From an uncultured Muribaculaceae bacterium (GTDB lineage: Bacteria > Bacteroidota > Bacteroidia > Bacteroidales > Muribaculaceae): a stretch of DNA of 64,000 nucleotides. The stretch's first letter is position 1; every line of letters begins with the position of its first letter. Of the stretch, positions 9,072-18,242 are shown in pieces. The stretch is from the NCBI GenBank assembly GCA_910587425.1, contig CAJUKU010000003.1, positions 62,001 through 126,000 on the forward strand, read 5' to 3'. Position numbers and translations under genes: made by a program. The notes under the pieces were generated by a model, which worked only from the letters and a program-made list of their open reading frames with translations, was not told the origin of the DNA and searched no databases.

Positions 9072-10148
9072 ATGTTTGATTTCTCAATTCTCACCAACTG
9101 GATACACAACCTGCTCAGCTCTTTTATGCCCGGCTGGCTCACAGTGACGGTGGAGTGCGTGCTCATAGGCGTGGTGCTTCTGCTCACTTACTCCGTACTG
9201 GCACTGTTTTATATATGGTTCGAGCGTAAGATTTGCGCCGCCTTCCAGTGCCGTCTCGGCCCCAACCGCGTAGGTCCGATGGGTCTGCTGCAGAGTGTCG
9301 CCGACATGTTCAAGATCCTTATCAAGGAGCTTATCTCCCTGAAGCATACCGACAAGTTCCTGTTCGCGCTCGCACCTTATCTGGTGATTCTCGCGTCGAT
9401 GCTCGCATTTGCGGTGCTTCCGTGGGGCAACGGTCTGCAGATCATCGATTTCAATATCGGCATCTTCTTCCTGATCGCAGTATCATCGATTGGTGTGCTC
9501 GGTATCCTGCTCGCGGGATGGTCGAGTAACAACAAGTTCACACTCATCGGCGCCCTCCGTTCCGGTGCACAGATGGTCAGCTACGAGCTCTCGGTCGGTC
9601 TGTCGGTTCTCACGATGGTGGTTTTTGCCGGCACAATGTCGGTAGGCGGAATCGTCGAGGCTCAGAAGGATTGCTGGTTCATATTCTCAGCACATATCCC
9701 CGCTATAATAGCATTTATCGTATACCTAATCGCAGGCACAGCCGAGACCAACCGTGGCCCGTTCGACCTTCCCGAGGCTGAGAGCGAGCTCACGGCAGGT
9801 TACCATACAGAGTACTCCGGCATCCATTTCGGATTCTTCTATCTTGCCGAGTATCTGAACCTGTTCATCGTATCAGGTGTTGCTACATTGCTGTTCTTCG
9901 GTGGCTGGATGCCTCTCCACTTCCCCGGATGGGATACTTTCAACCATATAATGGATTTTATCCCCTCCGTGATCTGGTTCATCGCTAAGGCAATAGCGCT
10001 TTCGTTCATCATTATCTGGTTCAAGTGGACATTCCCGCGTCTGCGAATCGACCAGATGCTGGCTCTCGAATGGAAGTATCTTCTCCCCATCAACCTCTTC
10101 AACCTCGTGCTGATGGTGTTGATTGTGGTCTACGGAATCCATTTCTAA
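9072..10148 (+). CDS. nuoH: NADH-quinone oxidoreductase subunit H
   Basis: NuoH is the membrane subunit that forms the quinone chamber and links redox chemistry to proton pumping. The 358-residue protein has about eight or nine transmembrane segments. It contains the two family signatures: ERKICAAFQCRLGPNRVGP near residues 52-70, and the acidic loop AETNRGPFDLPEAESEL near 222-238. Its stop at 10148 is followed after 45 bp by atpD instead of nuoI, so the nuo cluster is interrupted here by the ATP synthase genes. No TAnnTTTG box is visible in the 45 bp. Confidence 0.97.
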   Translation: MFDFSILTNWIHNLLSSFMPGWLTVTVECVLIGVVLLLTYSVLALFYIWFERKICAAFQCRLGPNRVGPMGLLQSVADMFKILIKELISLKHTDKFLFALAPYLVILASMLAFAVLPWGNGLQIIDFNIGIFFLIAVSSIGVLGILLAGWSSNNKFTLIGALRSGAQMVSYELSVGLSVLTMVVFAGTMSVGGIVEAQKDCWFIFSAHIPAIIAFIVYLIAGTAETNRGPFDLPEAESELTAGYHTEYSGIHFGFFYLAEYLNLFIVSGVATLLFFGGWMPLHFPGWDTFNHIMDFIPSVIWFIAKAIALSFIIIWFKWTFPRLRIDQMLALEWKYLLPINLFNLVLMVLIVVYGIHF

Positions 10149-10193
10149 TTCCTATACACATTACGATTCACTGCAATTTCTCAATTGTTCATT

Positions 10194-11699
10194 ATGAGCG
10201 ATAAGTTCGGAAAAATAGCCCAGGTGATCGGCCCCGTGGTCGACGTGGCATTCGAGGGTGAGGGAAATGTCCTTCCACCTATCTTCACCGCTCTCAAGGT
10301 GGAGCGTCCTGACGGTCAGGAACTCATTCTTGAGGTGGAACAGCACATCGGCGAGAATACCGTCCGTTGTGTGGCTATGGAGAGTACAGACGGTCTGCAG
10401 CGCGGTGTGCGTGTGGACAACCTCGACCGACCCATCGCTGTGCCGACCGGCGAGCAGGTGAAAGGACGTCTGCTCAACGTGATCGGTGAGGCAATCGACC
10501 GACTGCCGGCTCTTGACCGCGACAATCTTCGTCCTATCCATCAGCCTGCGCCCGAATTCGACGACCTGACCATCGGCACTGAGATCCTCAATACCGGTAT
10601 CAAGGTGATCGACCTCCTGGAGCCTTACAGCAAGGGTGGTAAGATCGGTCTCTTCGGCGGTGCCGGTGTGGGCAAGACCGTGCTTATCATGGAGCTTATC
10701 AACAACATTGCAAAGGGTCATAACGGTTTCTCGGTGTTCACCGGTGTCGGCGAGCGTACGCGTGAGGGTAATGACCTGCTGCGCGAGATGATTGAGAGCG
10801 GTGTCATGAAGTACGGTGAGAAATTTGCCGAAGGAATGGAGAAAGGAGAGTGGAATCTCGCCGATGTCGACATGGACAAGGTGCGCGAATCGCAGGCTAC
10901 CCTCGTGTTCGGTCAGATGAACGAACCGCCGGGCGCACGTCTGCGTGTGGCTCTTTCCGGTCTGACGGTAGCCGAGCAATTCCGTGACCAGGATGGCGGC
11001 GGCAAGGAGATTCTGCTGTTTATCGACAATATTTTCCGTTTCACTCAGGCGGGCAGTGAGGTGTCGGCTCTTCTCGGACGTATGCCTTCTGCTGTAGGTT
11101 ACCAACCTACGCTTGCTTCTGAAATGGGCGCGCTCCAGGAGCGTATCACTTCCACCAAGAACGGTTCGATCACATCGGTACAGGCTATATATGTGCCTGC
11201 CGACGACCTTACCGACCCCGCTCCGGCGACGACATTCAGCTTCCTCGATGCAACGACGGTGTTGAGCCGTAAGATCGCTGAGCTTGGTATCTATCCTGCA
11301 GTGGATCCCCTGGAATCGACATCACGCATACTTGATCCGAACATTATCGGTGAGGATCACTACAATACGGCGCAGGCTGTGAAGCAGCTCCTGCAGAAGT
11401 ACAACGAGCTTCAGGATATCATAGCCATCCTTGGTGTGGATGAGCTTTCGGATGAGGACAAACTGGTGGTATCGCGTGCACGCCGCGCGCAGCGCTTCCT
11501 CTCCCAGCCGTTCTTCGTGGCTGAGCAGTTCACCGGTCTTCCCGGCGTAATGGTGCCGATCAGCGAGACTATCCGCGGCTTCAAGATGATCCTTTCGGGT
11601 GAGATGGACCAATATCCCGAACAGGCGTTCCTGAACGTAGGTACGATCGACGAGGCTATCGAGAAAGGCAAGCGGATGCTCGCCGATGCCGGAGTCTGA
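10194..11699 (+). CDS. atpD: ATP synthase F1 subunit beta
   Basis: The catalytic beta subunit of F1, which binds ADP and phosphate and makes ATP. The P-loop GGAGVGKT lies at residues 155-162, followed by GERTREGND and the Walker-B-like LLFIDNIFRF. The family signature RMPSAVGYQPTLA is also present. The ATG at 10194 (501 residues) is preferred over an in-frame TTG three codons upstream because the N-terminus MSDKFGKIAQVIGPVVD is then standard. It lies 45 bp behind nuoH and heads the ATP synthase block in the Bacteroidetes order D-C-B-E-F-H-A-G. Confidence 0.98.
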   Translation: MSDKFGKIAQVIGPVVDVAFEGEGNVLPPIFTALKVERPDGQELILEVEQHIGENTVRCVAMESTDGLQRGVRVDNLDRPIAVPTGEQVKGRLLNVIGEAIDRLPALDRDNLRPIHQPAPEFDDLTIGTEILNTGIKVIDLLEPYSKGGKIGLFGGAGVGKTVLIMELINNIAKGHNGFSVFTGVGERTREGNDLLREMIESGVMKYGEKFAEGMEKGEWNLADVDMDKVRESQATLVFGQMNEPPGARLRVALSGLTVAEQFRDQDGGGKEILLFIDNIFRFTQAGSEVSALLGRMPSAVGYQPTLASEMGALQERITSTKNGSITSVQAIYVPADDLTDPAPATTFSFLDATTVLSRKIAELGIYPAVDPLESTSRILDPNIIGEDHYNTAQAVKQLLQKYNELQDIIAILGVDELSDEDKLVVSRARRAQRFLSQPFFVAEQFTGLPGVMVPISETIRGFKMILSGEMDQYPEQAFLNVGTIDEAIEKGKRMLADAGV

Positions 11700-11765
11700 T
11701 CCGCAGGATTACCATAAGAGTGTGTTAACAACAAGTTATCTGACAACAACCCAAGCCAACAAGCA

Positions 11766-12002
11766 ATGACACTGAAAATCATATCGTCGCAGGATGTCCT
11801 CTTCGAGGGCGAGGTTGAGCGTGTGACTCTACCCGGTGCCCAGGGTGAATTTACCGTGTTGCGCAATCATGCGTCGCTGGTGTCTGTGCTCGTTGCCGGC
11901 AGCATACATTATGTGGATGCCTCCGGCGAAGCGGCAGACATAGATGTCGCCGGCGGTATTGTGGATGTTGACAATAACATTGTATCAGTCTGTATTTATT
12001 GA
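11766..12002 (+). CDS. atpC: ATP synthase F1 subunit epsilon, short form
   Basis: Epsilon links the rotor shaft to the c-ring. This 78-residue protein contains only the N-terminal beta-sandwich (LPGAQGEFTVLRNHASLVSVL is diagnostic in part). It lacks the C-terminal helical hairpin that makes epsilon about 130-140 aa and auto-inhibitory in many bacteria. Short forms like this are, to my knowledge, common in Bacteroidetes, so it is not a truncation artefact: it ends with a clean TGA and atpB begins six bases later. The expected consequence is weaker epsilon-type inhibition of ATP hydrolysis. Confidence 0.9.
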   Translation: MTLKIISSQDVLFEGEVERVTLPGAQGEFTVLRNHASLVSVLVAGSIHYVDASGEAADIDVAGGIVDVDNNIVSVCIY

Positions 12003-12008
12003 TTAGCC

Positions 12009-13133
12009 ATGACACGCCGGACCATAATACTTCTTATCGCAGTCGTCTGCCTGATGCTTCCCCGTGTGGCTCGGGCAAATGATGCCGAGGGTGCGAAATT
12101 CGATCCAAAGGAGACAATCTTCGAGCATCTCGGCGACGGTTATGGCTGGGAGGTGCCTTTCAATCATAACAAGCGCATCCCTCTCCCGGTGATTGTATGG
12201 GGAAAGGATGGACTGCATTGCTTCAGCTCGTCGCGTGTAACTGACGGTCAGACGTATACCGATGGAAACGCGACTTTCCGTATAGCCGGTCCCGAGAGCA
12301 AATATAAAGGCAAACTGGTAGAGATCGTCGACGGTCAGGAGTCACGTCCGTGGGACATATCGATAACCAAGAATGTGTGTGCGTTGCTGATAACCATCAT
12401 ACTTGTTATGATCAGTGTGCTCTCCGTAGCGCGCTGGCACAAGCGGATGGGACACAAGGCGCCGCGGAAGTTCGTGGGGGCGATAGAGTTCCTGATAACG
12501 TTCATCTACGATGGCGTGATCAAGCCTACGCTCGGTGACCGTTCCCGCAAGTTCGCGCCCTATCTCCTGACGGTGTTCTTCTTTATCCTTTACATGAATC
12601 TTCTCGGGCTGATAGTGATTTTCCCGGGTGGCGCCAATCTGACGGGCAATATCGCCGTGACTCTGGTGCTCTCGATCTTCACTTTCCTGCTCACCAACAT
12701 AATTGGCACAAAGCATTACTGGAAAGAGATCCTCTGGCCGGATGTGCCTCTGTGGCTGAAATTCCCGATACCTATCATGCCGATCATTGAGATATTCGGT
12801 GTGTTCACAAAGCCGGCGGCACTGACGGTGCGTCTGTTCGCCAACATGATGGGCGGTCACATGATAGTCATAGTGCTCACGCTGCTTATCTTCGTGTTCG
12901 GCGCCATGGGTGTCGCTGTGGCAAGCGGTACGGCGGTGGTTTCGGTTCTGTTCTCAGTGTTCATGCTTCTGATCGATGTGCTTGTCAGCTTCATACAGGC
13001 ATACGTGTTCACGATGCTGTCCACACTGTTCATCTCTTTCGGACAGGAGCGCGGGCATGAGGAGCATGGCAAAGTCCACGCGGCGGTTCCGGCAACAGCT
13101 GTAGCCGATACTTCAACTGATCAAAATAAATAA
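12009..13133 (+). CDS. atpB: ATP synthase Fo subunit a, with signal-like N-terminus and periplasmic extension
   Basis: Subunit a forms the two proton half-channels against the c-ring. The essential arginine is Arg275 in the TVRLFANMMGGH motif, and the C-terminal helix has FIQAYVFTMLSTLFI. At 374 residues it is about 100 longer than the E. coli protein. The extra part is an N-terminal signal-like segment (residues 1-23) and roughly 90 polar residues before the first membrane helix, predicted outside the membrane. Such extensions are typical of Bacteroidetes a subunits. It sits six bases after atpC and 22 before atpE. Confidence 0.96.
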   Translation: MTRRTIILLIAVVCLMLPRVARANDAEGAKFDPKETIFEHLGDGYGWEVPFNHNKRIPLPVIVWGKDGLHCFSSSRVTDGQTYTDGNATFRIAGPESKYKGKLVEIVDGQESRPWDISITKNVCALLITIILVMISVLSVARWHKRMGHKAPRKFVGAIEFLITFIYDGVIKPTLGDRSRKFAPYLLTVFFFILYMNLLGLIVIFPGGANLTGNIAVTLVLSIFTFLLTNIIGTKHYWKEILWPDVPLWLKFPIPIMPIIEIFGVFTKPAALTVRLFANMMGGHMIVIVLTLLIFVFGAMGVAVASGTAVVSVLFSVFMLLIDVLVSFIQAYVFTMLSTLFISFGQERGHEEHGKVHAAVPATAVADTSTDQNK

Positions 13134-13155
13134 CAACCATAAAAAACTTAAGATT

Positions 13156-13401
13156 ATGTTAGCAATGATTTTAGCAGAAATCGCCGGCACGCTCGGACTC
13201 GGAGCATGCCTCGGTGCAGGTATCGCAGCCATCGGAGCAGGTCTCGGCATCGGTAAGATCGGTGCATCGGCTATGGAAGCTATCGCCCGTCAGCCTGAGG
13301 CTTCAGGCGACATCCGCAGCAACATGATTGTCATCGCCGCTCTTGTCGAGGGTGTGGCTCTCTTCGCTGTGATCGTCTGCGTGCTCGCAATGTTCGTGTA
13401 A
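13156..13401 (+). CDS. atpE: ATP synthase Fo subunit c, proton-type site
   Basis: The 81-residue c-ring subunit: two membrane helices joined by the polar loop ARQPE (44-48). The ion-carrying carboxylate is Glu65 in LVEGVA. Compared with the known sodium-type c subunit of Ilyobacter, the glutamine at position 32 is replaced by Ile32 and the Ser/Thr after the glutamate by Gly66-Val67. The polar side chains that coordinate sodium are therefore missing, and a proton-driven ring is inferred. Confidence 0.96.
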   Translation: MLAMILAEIAGTLGLGACLGAGIAAIGAGLGIGKIGASAMEAIARQPEASGDIRSNMIVIAALVEGVALFAVIVCVLAMFV

Positions 13402-13426
13402 TAACCCTCTGCATAAGCTCTGAATT

Positions 13427-13924
13427 ATGGAACTGTTCACACCTGATTTCGGACTGGTATTCTGGATGTTCGTGGCGTTTGCCATCCTGTTTGTGATCCT
13501 TTACAAATGGGGCTGGCCTGCAATCATGAAAGGCGTTGAAAGCCGTGCCGATCTGATTGACAAGGGTGTGGAATATGCCCGTGATGCCAAGGAGCAGCTT
13601 GACAATGCCAACGCTCAGGCGGAGAAACTTCTTGCGGAGACACGCTCGCGCCAGGCAGACATGCTGCGCGAGGCTGACCGCATGAAGACACAGATTATCG
13701 ACGAGGCTCGCGAGGCAGCCCGCCGTGAGGCTTCGAAAGTTATGGATTCTGCAAAGATGTCGATCGAGCAGGAACGTAAGGAAGCCCGGCAGCAGCTGCG
13801 CGACGAGGTCAGCGCCCTTGCCCTCGACATAGCCACAAAGGTTGTGCGCGGACAGATGGCGGATGACAAAGCCCAGGCAAAACTCGTCGACAGTCTCCTG
13901 AACGAAATCGAGAATCAAAACTAA
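13427..13924 (+). CDS. atpF: ATP synthase Fo subunit b
   Basis: Subunit b forms the peripheral stalk of the ATP synthase. The 165-residue protein has a single N-terminal membrane helix (about residues 8-27) followed by a long charged coiled coil rich in Ala, Glu, Arg and Lys. The motif WGWPAIMKGVESR just after the helix is characteristic. It lies 25 bp after atpE and 9 bp before atpH. Confidence 0.95.
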   Translation: MELFTPDFGLVFWMFVAFAILFVILYKWGWPAIMKGVESRADLIDKGVEYARDAKEQLDNANAQAEKLLAETRSRQADMLREADRMKTQIIDEAREAARREASKVMDSAKMSIEQERKEARQQLRDEVSALALDIATKVVRGQMADDKAQAKLVDSLLNEIENQN

Positions 13925-13933
13925 GGCAGACCT

Positions 13934-14479
13934 ATGGATCAAGGACTGATACCGCGCAGATACGCAAAGGCACTCTACGGTTTCGCTTCCGACAAGGGCG
14001 TGACCGAGCGCGTGTATGTGCTGATGAAGAATCTTGAGGCTTCCTTCGCGGAGCTGCCGGATCTTCAGAAGGCACTCGCCAATCCGTTTGTCAACGGAGA
14101 TGACAAGACGCAGTTGCTTTTCACAGCATCTCAAGCCTCGAAAGCCGACAGCGTGTTTGCCGATTTCGTAAAGCTCCTGATCCATAACCGCCGTGTCGAC
14201 GATGTGCGGCAGATAGCTCTCGCATATCTGAAAATCTACCGTGAGGAGCGGAATATCCACGTGGTTCATGTGGAGAGCGCCGCTCCGCTGGCTCCCGACG
14301 AGGAGAAGCGTCTGCGCCGCCTTGTCGAGCGTCATATCGGTGATGACGCGATGGAGTTTACTACAGGTGTTGATCCATCACTGATCGGCGGATTCACAAT
14401 CTCTGTCGACAATGAGCGCCTTGACGCATCAATCAGCAACGAGCTACGGCAGTTGCGCCAGAATCTTATCAGCAAATAA
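13934..14479 (+). CDS. atpH: ATP synthase F1 subunit delta
   Basis: Delta connects the stalk b dimer to the top of F1. The 181-residue protein opens with the typical RRYAKALYGFA segment. It carries the C-terminal family region around DPSLIGGFTISVDNERLDASISNELRQL (residues about 150-178). Normal length and position between atpF and atpA. Confidence 0.94.
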   Translation: MDQGLIPRRYAKALYGFASDKGVTERVYVLMKNLEASFAELPDLQKALANPFVNGDDKTQLLFTASQASKADSVFADFVKLLIHNRRVDDVRQIALAYLKIYREERNIHVVHVESAAPLAPDEEKRLRRLVERHIGDDAMEFTTGVDPSLIGGFTISVDNERLDASISNELRQLRQNLISK

Positions 14480-14511
14480 TTCCTTGACCCTCAAAGACCC
14501 CCACCACTCTC

Positions 14512-16089
14512 ATGATAAATCCAAGCGAGATTTCGGAAGTATTAAAACAGCAGCTTGAGACCGTCAACTCAAAAGTGTCGTTCGAGGAGACCGGCACCGT
14601 ACTTGAGGTGGGCGACGGTGTGGCACACGTCTACGGACTTGACAATGTGTGTGCCAACGAGCTTGTAGAATTTGCAAACGGTGTGACCGGCGTAGCCCTC
14701 AACCTTGAGGAGAGCAACGTGGGCGTTATCCTGCTTGACAATGTCGATAAGGTTACGGAAGGCATGTCGGTGAAGCGCACCGGTCAGATCGCCTCAATTC
14801 CTGTCGGCGAGGGTCTGCTCGGGCGTGTCATAAATGTGCTCGGTGAACCGATTGACGGTCGCGGACCGATTGAAGGTGATCTGATGCGTCTGCCCCTCGA
14901 GCGCAAGGCTCCGGGCGTTATTTTCCGCCAGCCGGTGAAGCAGCCGCTGCAGACCGGCATCAAAGCTGTCGACTCCATGGTGCCTATAGGTCGCGGTCAG
15001 CGCGAACTTATAATCGGTGACCGCCAGATCGGTAAGACCGCCATCGCGATCGACACCATAATCAATCAGCGCAAGAACTACGAGGAAGGGAAGCCGGTTT
15101 ACTGCATATATGTAGCTATCGGTCAGAAAGCATCGTCGGTGGCATCTATCGTCGAGACCCTGCGTCAGCATGGCGCGCTCGATTATACTGTAGTTGTCGC
15201 AGCAACCGCTGCCGACTCAGCGTCGATGCGCTATTATTCACCCTTCGCAGGTGTTGCTATCGGCGAATATTTCCGCGACACCGGTCGCGACGCGCTGATT
15301 GTCTATGATGACCTGTCGAAACAGGCTGTCGCATATCGTGAGATCTCGCTTATCCTCAAGCGCCCGTCGGGACGTGAGGCATATCCCGGTGATATCTTCT
15401 ATCTTCACTCACGTCTGCTCGAGCGCGCAGCAAAGATCATCGACAACCAGGAGGTAGCCTCCAATATGAACGACCTGCCTGCACCGCTTAAGCCTATCGT
15501 CAAGGGTGGTGGTTCGCTGACGGCACTGCCTATCATCGAGACCCAGGCAGGCGACGTGTCGGCATATATCCCCACGAACGTTATCTCGATCACCGACGGT
15601 CAGATATTCCTTGAGACAGCCCTCTTCAACCGTGGCGTACGCCCGGCTATCAACGTGGGTATCTCCGTATCGCGTGTGGGTGGTAACGCCCAGATCAAGG
15701 CGATGAAAAAGGTGGCGGGAACACTGAAGATTGACCAGGCTCAGTTCCGCGAGCTCGAATCGTTCACCAAATTCGGTGGAGATATCGATCCTGTGACCGC
15801 CAAGGTGATCGACAAGGGACGCAAGAACGAGCGTCTGCTCATCCAGCCGCAGTACAAACCTATGGCTGTGGAGGATGAAGTAGCCGTGATCTTCTGCGGC
15901 ACACGTGGAATGCTCCAGAATGTGCCTATAGAGGAGGTGGCTGAATTCGAGCGTCAGCTCCTGCAGCTTCTCCACGCGCAGCATCAGGCAGATGTCATGG
16001 ACGTGATAAAGAAAGGAACGCTCACTGACGAGGCTGCCGAACTACTCACCGCAGCCGCCAATGAAGTCGCACAGCGTTTCCAGAAATAA
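14512..16089 (+). CDS. atpA: ATP synthase F1 subunit alpha
   Basis: The regulatory nucleotide-binding alpha subunit of F1. The 525-residue protein shows the P-loop GDRQIGKT at residues 169-176, the preceding GIKAVDSMVPIGRGQRELIIG segment, and the alpha/beta signature around PAINVGISVSRVGG. It begins 32 bp after atpH; the start MINPSEISEVLKQQL is standard. It is intact and followed by atpG 19 bp later. Confidence 0.98.
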   Translation: MINPSEISEVLKQQLETVNSKVSFEETGTVLEVGDGVAHVYGLDNVCANELVEFANGVTGVALNLEESNVGVILLDNVDKVTEGMSVKRTGQIASIPVGEGLLGRVINVLGEPIDGRGPIEGDLMRLPLERKAPGVIFRQPVKQPLQTGIKAVDSMVPIGRGQRELIIGDRQIGKTAIAIDTIINQRKNYEEGKPVYCIYVAIGQKASSVASIVETLRQHGALDYTVVVAATAADSASMRYYSPFAGVAIGEYFRDTGRDALIVYDDLSKQAVAYREISLILKRPSGREAYPGDIFYLHSRLLERAAKIIDNQEVASNMNDLPAPLKPIVKGGGSLTALPIIETQAGDVSAYIPTNVISITDGQIFLETALFNRGVRPAINVGISVSRVGGNAQIKAMKKVAGTLKIDQAQFRELESFTKFGGDIDPVTAKVIDKGRKNERLLIQPQYKPMAVEDEVAVIFCGTRGMLQNVPIEEVAEFERQLLQLLHAQHQADVMDVIKKGTLTDEAAELLTAAANEVAQRFQK

Positions 16090-16108
16090 AGTATAACCGA
16101 ATATTAAA

Positions 16109-16999
16109 ATGGCTACATTACGCGAACTCAAAAGCCGCATCGGCTCGGTAGCTTCCTCGGAGAAGATTACCGGAGCGATGAAAATGATCTCCTCCGCCAA
16201 GATGCACAAGGCGGAGCAGGGTCTGCGCAGGCTTCAGCCTTTCCGCCGTCAGGTCGAGGACGTGATCGGCAATCTGCTGCAGGCTGATGTGGAGTGCACA
16301 TCGCCCCTGCTGGAGCGTCGCGAGGTGAGCCATATAGCTGTCGTTGTGTTCGGTTCAGACGATGGTCTGTGCGGAGCCTACAACGTGAATATATTCAAGC
16401 AGTTGTTGCAGCATCTTGCCGACTACCGCCGCGAGTTCGGCGATGCAGTCCGGATCACTCTCTATCCCATCGGAGCCAAGATGCTCAAGGCTGTGAAGAA
16501 ACTTGAGGACGCGACGTTGGATGTAGTCACTCTCGAAGGGGTCGATTCCAAGACCGTGGGCGAGGGTGTGCGTGTGTTCACCGACCGTTTGCGTCAGGAT
16601 TTCGAATCGGGTGCCGTCGATCGTGTCGACTATCTGTACATGCATTTCAGGAGTGTCAGCAAGCAGATCCCGACTTTCGGGCAACTTATGCCGGTTGTGC
16701 CGGAGCAGTTCGCCGGTTCAGGCGACGGAGCCGGTCAGCGTCAGGGGCGTCCGTACATATTCGAGCCATCGCCACAGGAGATATTCAGGTCGATTCTTCC
16801 GATGCTCCTTATGGCGGTGATGGAGGATCTGTTCACCGAGAACCGCGCTTCCGAGCAAGCCGCACGTGTGATGGCTATGCAGAGCGCCAACGACAACGCC
16901 AAGAAACTCCTCGAGCAGCTGCAGCTCGAATACAACAAGCTGCGACAACAGAGCATAACCACCGAACTCCTCGACATACTCGGAGGTCAGGTGAGATAG
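16109..16999 (+). CDS. atpG: ATP synthase F1 subunit gamma
   Basis: Gamma is the central rotor shaft. The 296-residue protein has the long N-terminal helix (ELKSRIGSVASSEKITGAMKMIS region, 5-27), the SDDGLCGAYN segment near 82-91, and the C-terminal helix with ENRASEQAARVMAMQSANDNA. It is the last atp gene. Its stop is 55 bp before nuoI with no visible terminator or TAnnTTTG box between, which supports read-through into the second half of nuo. Confidence 0.97.
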   Translation: MATLRELKSRIGSVASSEKITGAMKMISSAKMHKAEQGLRRLQPFRRQVEDVIGNLLQADVECTSPLLERREVSHIAVVVFGSDDGLCGAYNVNIFKQLLQHLADYRREFGDAVRITLYPIGAKMLKAVKKLEDATLDVVTLEGVDSKTVGEGVRVFTDRLRQDFESGAVDRVDYLYMHFRSVSKQIPTFGQLMPVVPEQFAGSGDGAGQRQGRPYIFEPSPQEIFRSILPMLLMAVMEDLFTENRASEQAARVMAMQSANDNAKKLLEQLQLEYNKLRQQSITTELLDILGGQVR

Positions 17000-17054
17000 A
17001 AAAATGAGTAAACCAATCGAAACAATATAAAATTACATATTCACAAATCTTACT

Positions 17055-17708
17055 ATGGGTAGTGTAAAAGACTATTTTTCATCATTGGGGTCGGGCATCG
17101 CAAGCCTTGTCAAGGGCATGCAGGTGACCGGAAAGGAATTCATCACCCCAAAGATTACTGAAAAATATCCTGAGAACCGCGAGACTGTAAAAGTGCCGGA
17201 ACGTTTCCGCGCCGAGCTTACTCTCAAATATGACGCCGAAGGACGCCACAAATGCATAGCCTGCGGTATCTGCGAGCGCAATTGCCCCAACGGAACAATC
17301 ACGCTCACCACAAAGATGGTCGACACCGCCGACGGCAAGAAGAAGCGCAAGCTTGACAAGTATAGCTATGACCTTGGAAGCTGCACCTTCTGCCAGCTCT
17401 GTGTGACTTCATGTCCGCAGGACGCTCTCGAATTCTCCAATGATTTCGAGCAGGCAGTGTTCACCCGCGAGAAACTTGTCAAGAAACTCAATTATCTCCC
17501 CGAGAAGGAGGAGCCGGCACCGTCGCCCGAAGAGCTCGCACGCATCCAGGCTGAGCGCGATGCTAAGATAGCTGCCGCAAAAGCCGCCGCCGCAGCCAAA
17601 AAGGCAGCCATGGAGGAGGCAAAGGCTATCGATGCCGCCGAGGCAGCTGCCGAAAAGGGATCGGCCCCCAAGGCTCCCGAGGCACCAAAAACCGAAAATA
17701 ATAACTAA
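17055..17708 (+). CDS. nuoI: NADH-quinone oxidoreductase subunit I with Ala/Lys/Glu-rich tail
   Basis: NuoI carries two 4Fe-4S clusters (N6a and N6b) that relay electrons towards NuoB. Both ligand sets are visible: Cys67/70/73/77 (CIACGICERNCP) and Cys110/113/116/120 (CTFCQLCVTSCP). The core ends near residue 150. The last 60 or so residues are a low-complexity, alanine-, lysine- and glutamate-rich tail absent from typical NuoI of about 160-180 aa. Because NuoE, F and G are not encoded here, NuoI is the likely entry point for electrons from a soluble donor such as ferredoxin (inference). It resumes the nuo order straight after atpG. Confidence 0.96.
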   Translation: MGSVKDYFSSLGSGIASLVKGMQVTGKEFITPKITEKYPENRETVKVPERFRAELTLKYDAEGRHKCIACGICERNCPNGTITLTTKMVDTADGKKKRKLDKYSYDLGSCTFCQLCVTSCPQDALEFSNDFEQAVFTREKLVKKLNYLPEKEEPAPSPEELARIQAERDAKIAAAKAAAAAKKAAMEEAKAIDAAEAAAEKGSAPKAPEAPKTENNN

Positions 17709-17717
17709 TCATCAGAT

Positions 17718-18233
17718 ATGGAATCAGTAGGAAGTATCATCATGTATGTGATAATCGCGCTGGCGATTGTCGTCTTCTCGGTACTGACTGTCACCACACG
17801 CAAGATCCTGCGTTCGGCAACATATCTCCTGTTCACACTTTTTGCTACGGCAGCCGTATATTTCAAGCTCGACTATGAGTTTCTCGGCGCAGTGCAGATC
17901 GCAGTGTATGCGGGTGGTATCGTAGTGCTGTTCGTGTTCTCGATCCTGCTCACCTCGCACCCGGGGCACAACTCGGAGCGCCTGGTATCGCGCAAGCGTG
18001 CCGTGGGTATGACAGCCGCTCTTGCCACGCTCATCATCGCCGGCTATGCTCTTGTGAGCCGCTGCGCCATGATGTTCAGCCCCCTCCCCGAGATGCAAAA
18101 TCCTTCAATGAAAACAATCGGCTCCACGCTCATGGGCACCGGTAGCGGCGAGTATCTGCTGCCGTTCGAGGCTATAAGCGTTCTGCTGCTCGCATGTATA
18201 ATCGGCGGTGTGGCTGTGGCACGTAAAAGATAA
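17718..18233 (+). CDS. nuoJ: NADH-quinone oxidoreductase subunit J
   Basis: A 171-residue membrane subunit of complex I with five hydrophobic segments. The third, with AVYAGGIVVLFVFSILL at about 62-78, is the conserved NuoJ helix known in structures to undergo conformational change. The context, 9 bp after nuoI and 9 bp before nuoK, is standard. Confidence 0.95.
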   Translation: MESVGSIIMYVIIALAIVVFSVLTVTTRKILRSATYLLFTLFATAAVYFKLDYEFLGAVQIAVYAGGIVVLFVFSILLTSHPGHNSERLVSRKRAVGMTAALATLIIAGYALVSRCAMMFSPLPEMQNPSMKTIGSTLMGTGSGEYLLPFEAISVLLLACIIGGVAVARKR

Positions 18234-18242
18234 ACGCAAGCT

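Noticed and set aside
10161..11105. 314-codon minus-strand open frame
   Set aside because: Opposite atpD, with no recognisable protein features and no promoter.
11411..11866. 151-codon minus-strand open frame across the atpD-atpC junction
   Set aside because: Mostly antisense to atpD, Ser/Arg-rich with no domain; coding is clearly on the plus strand.
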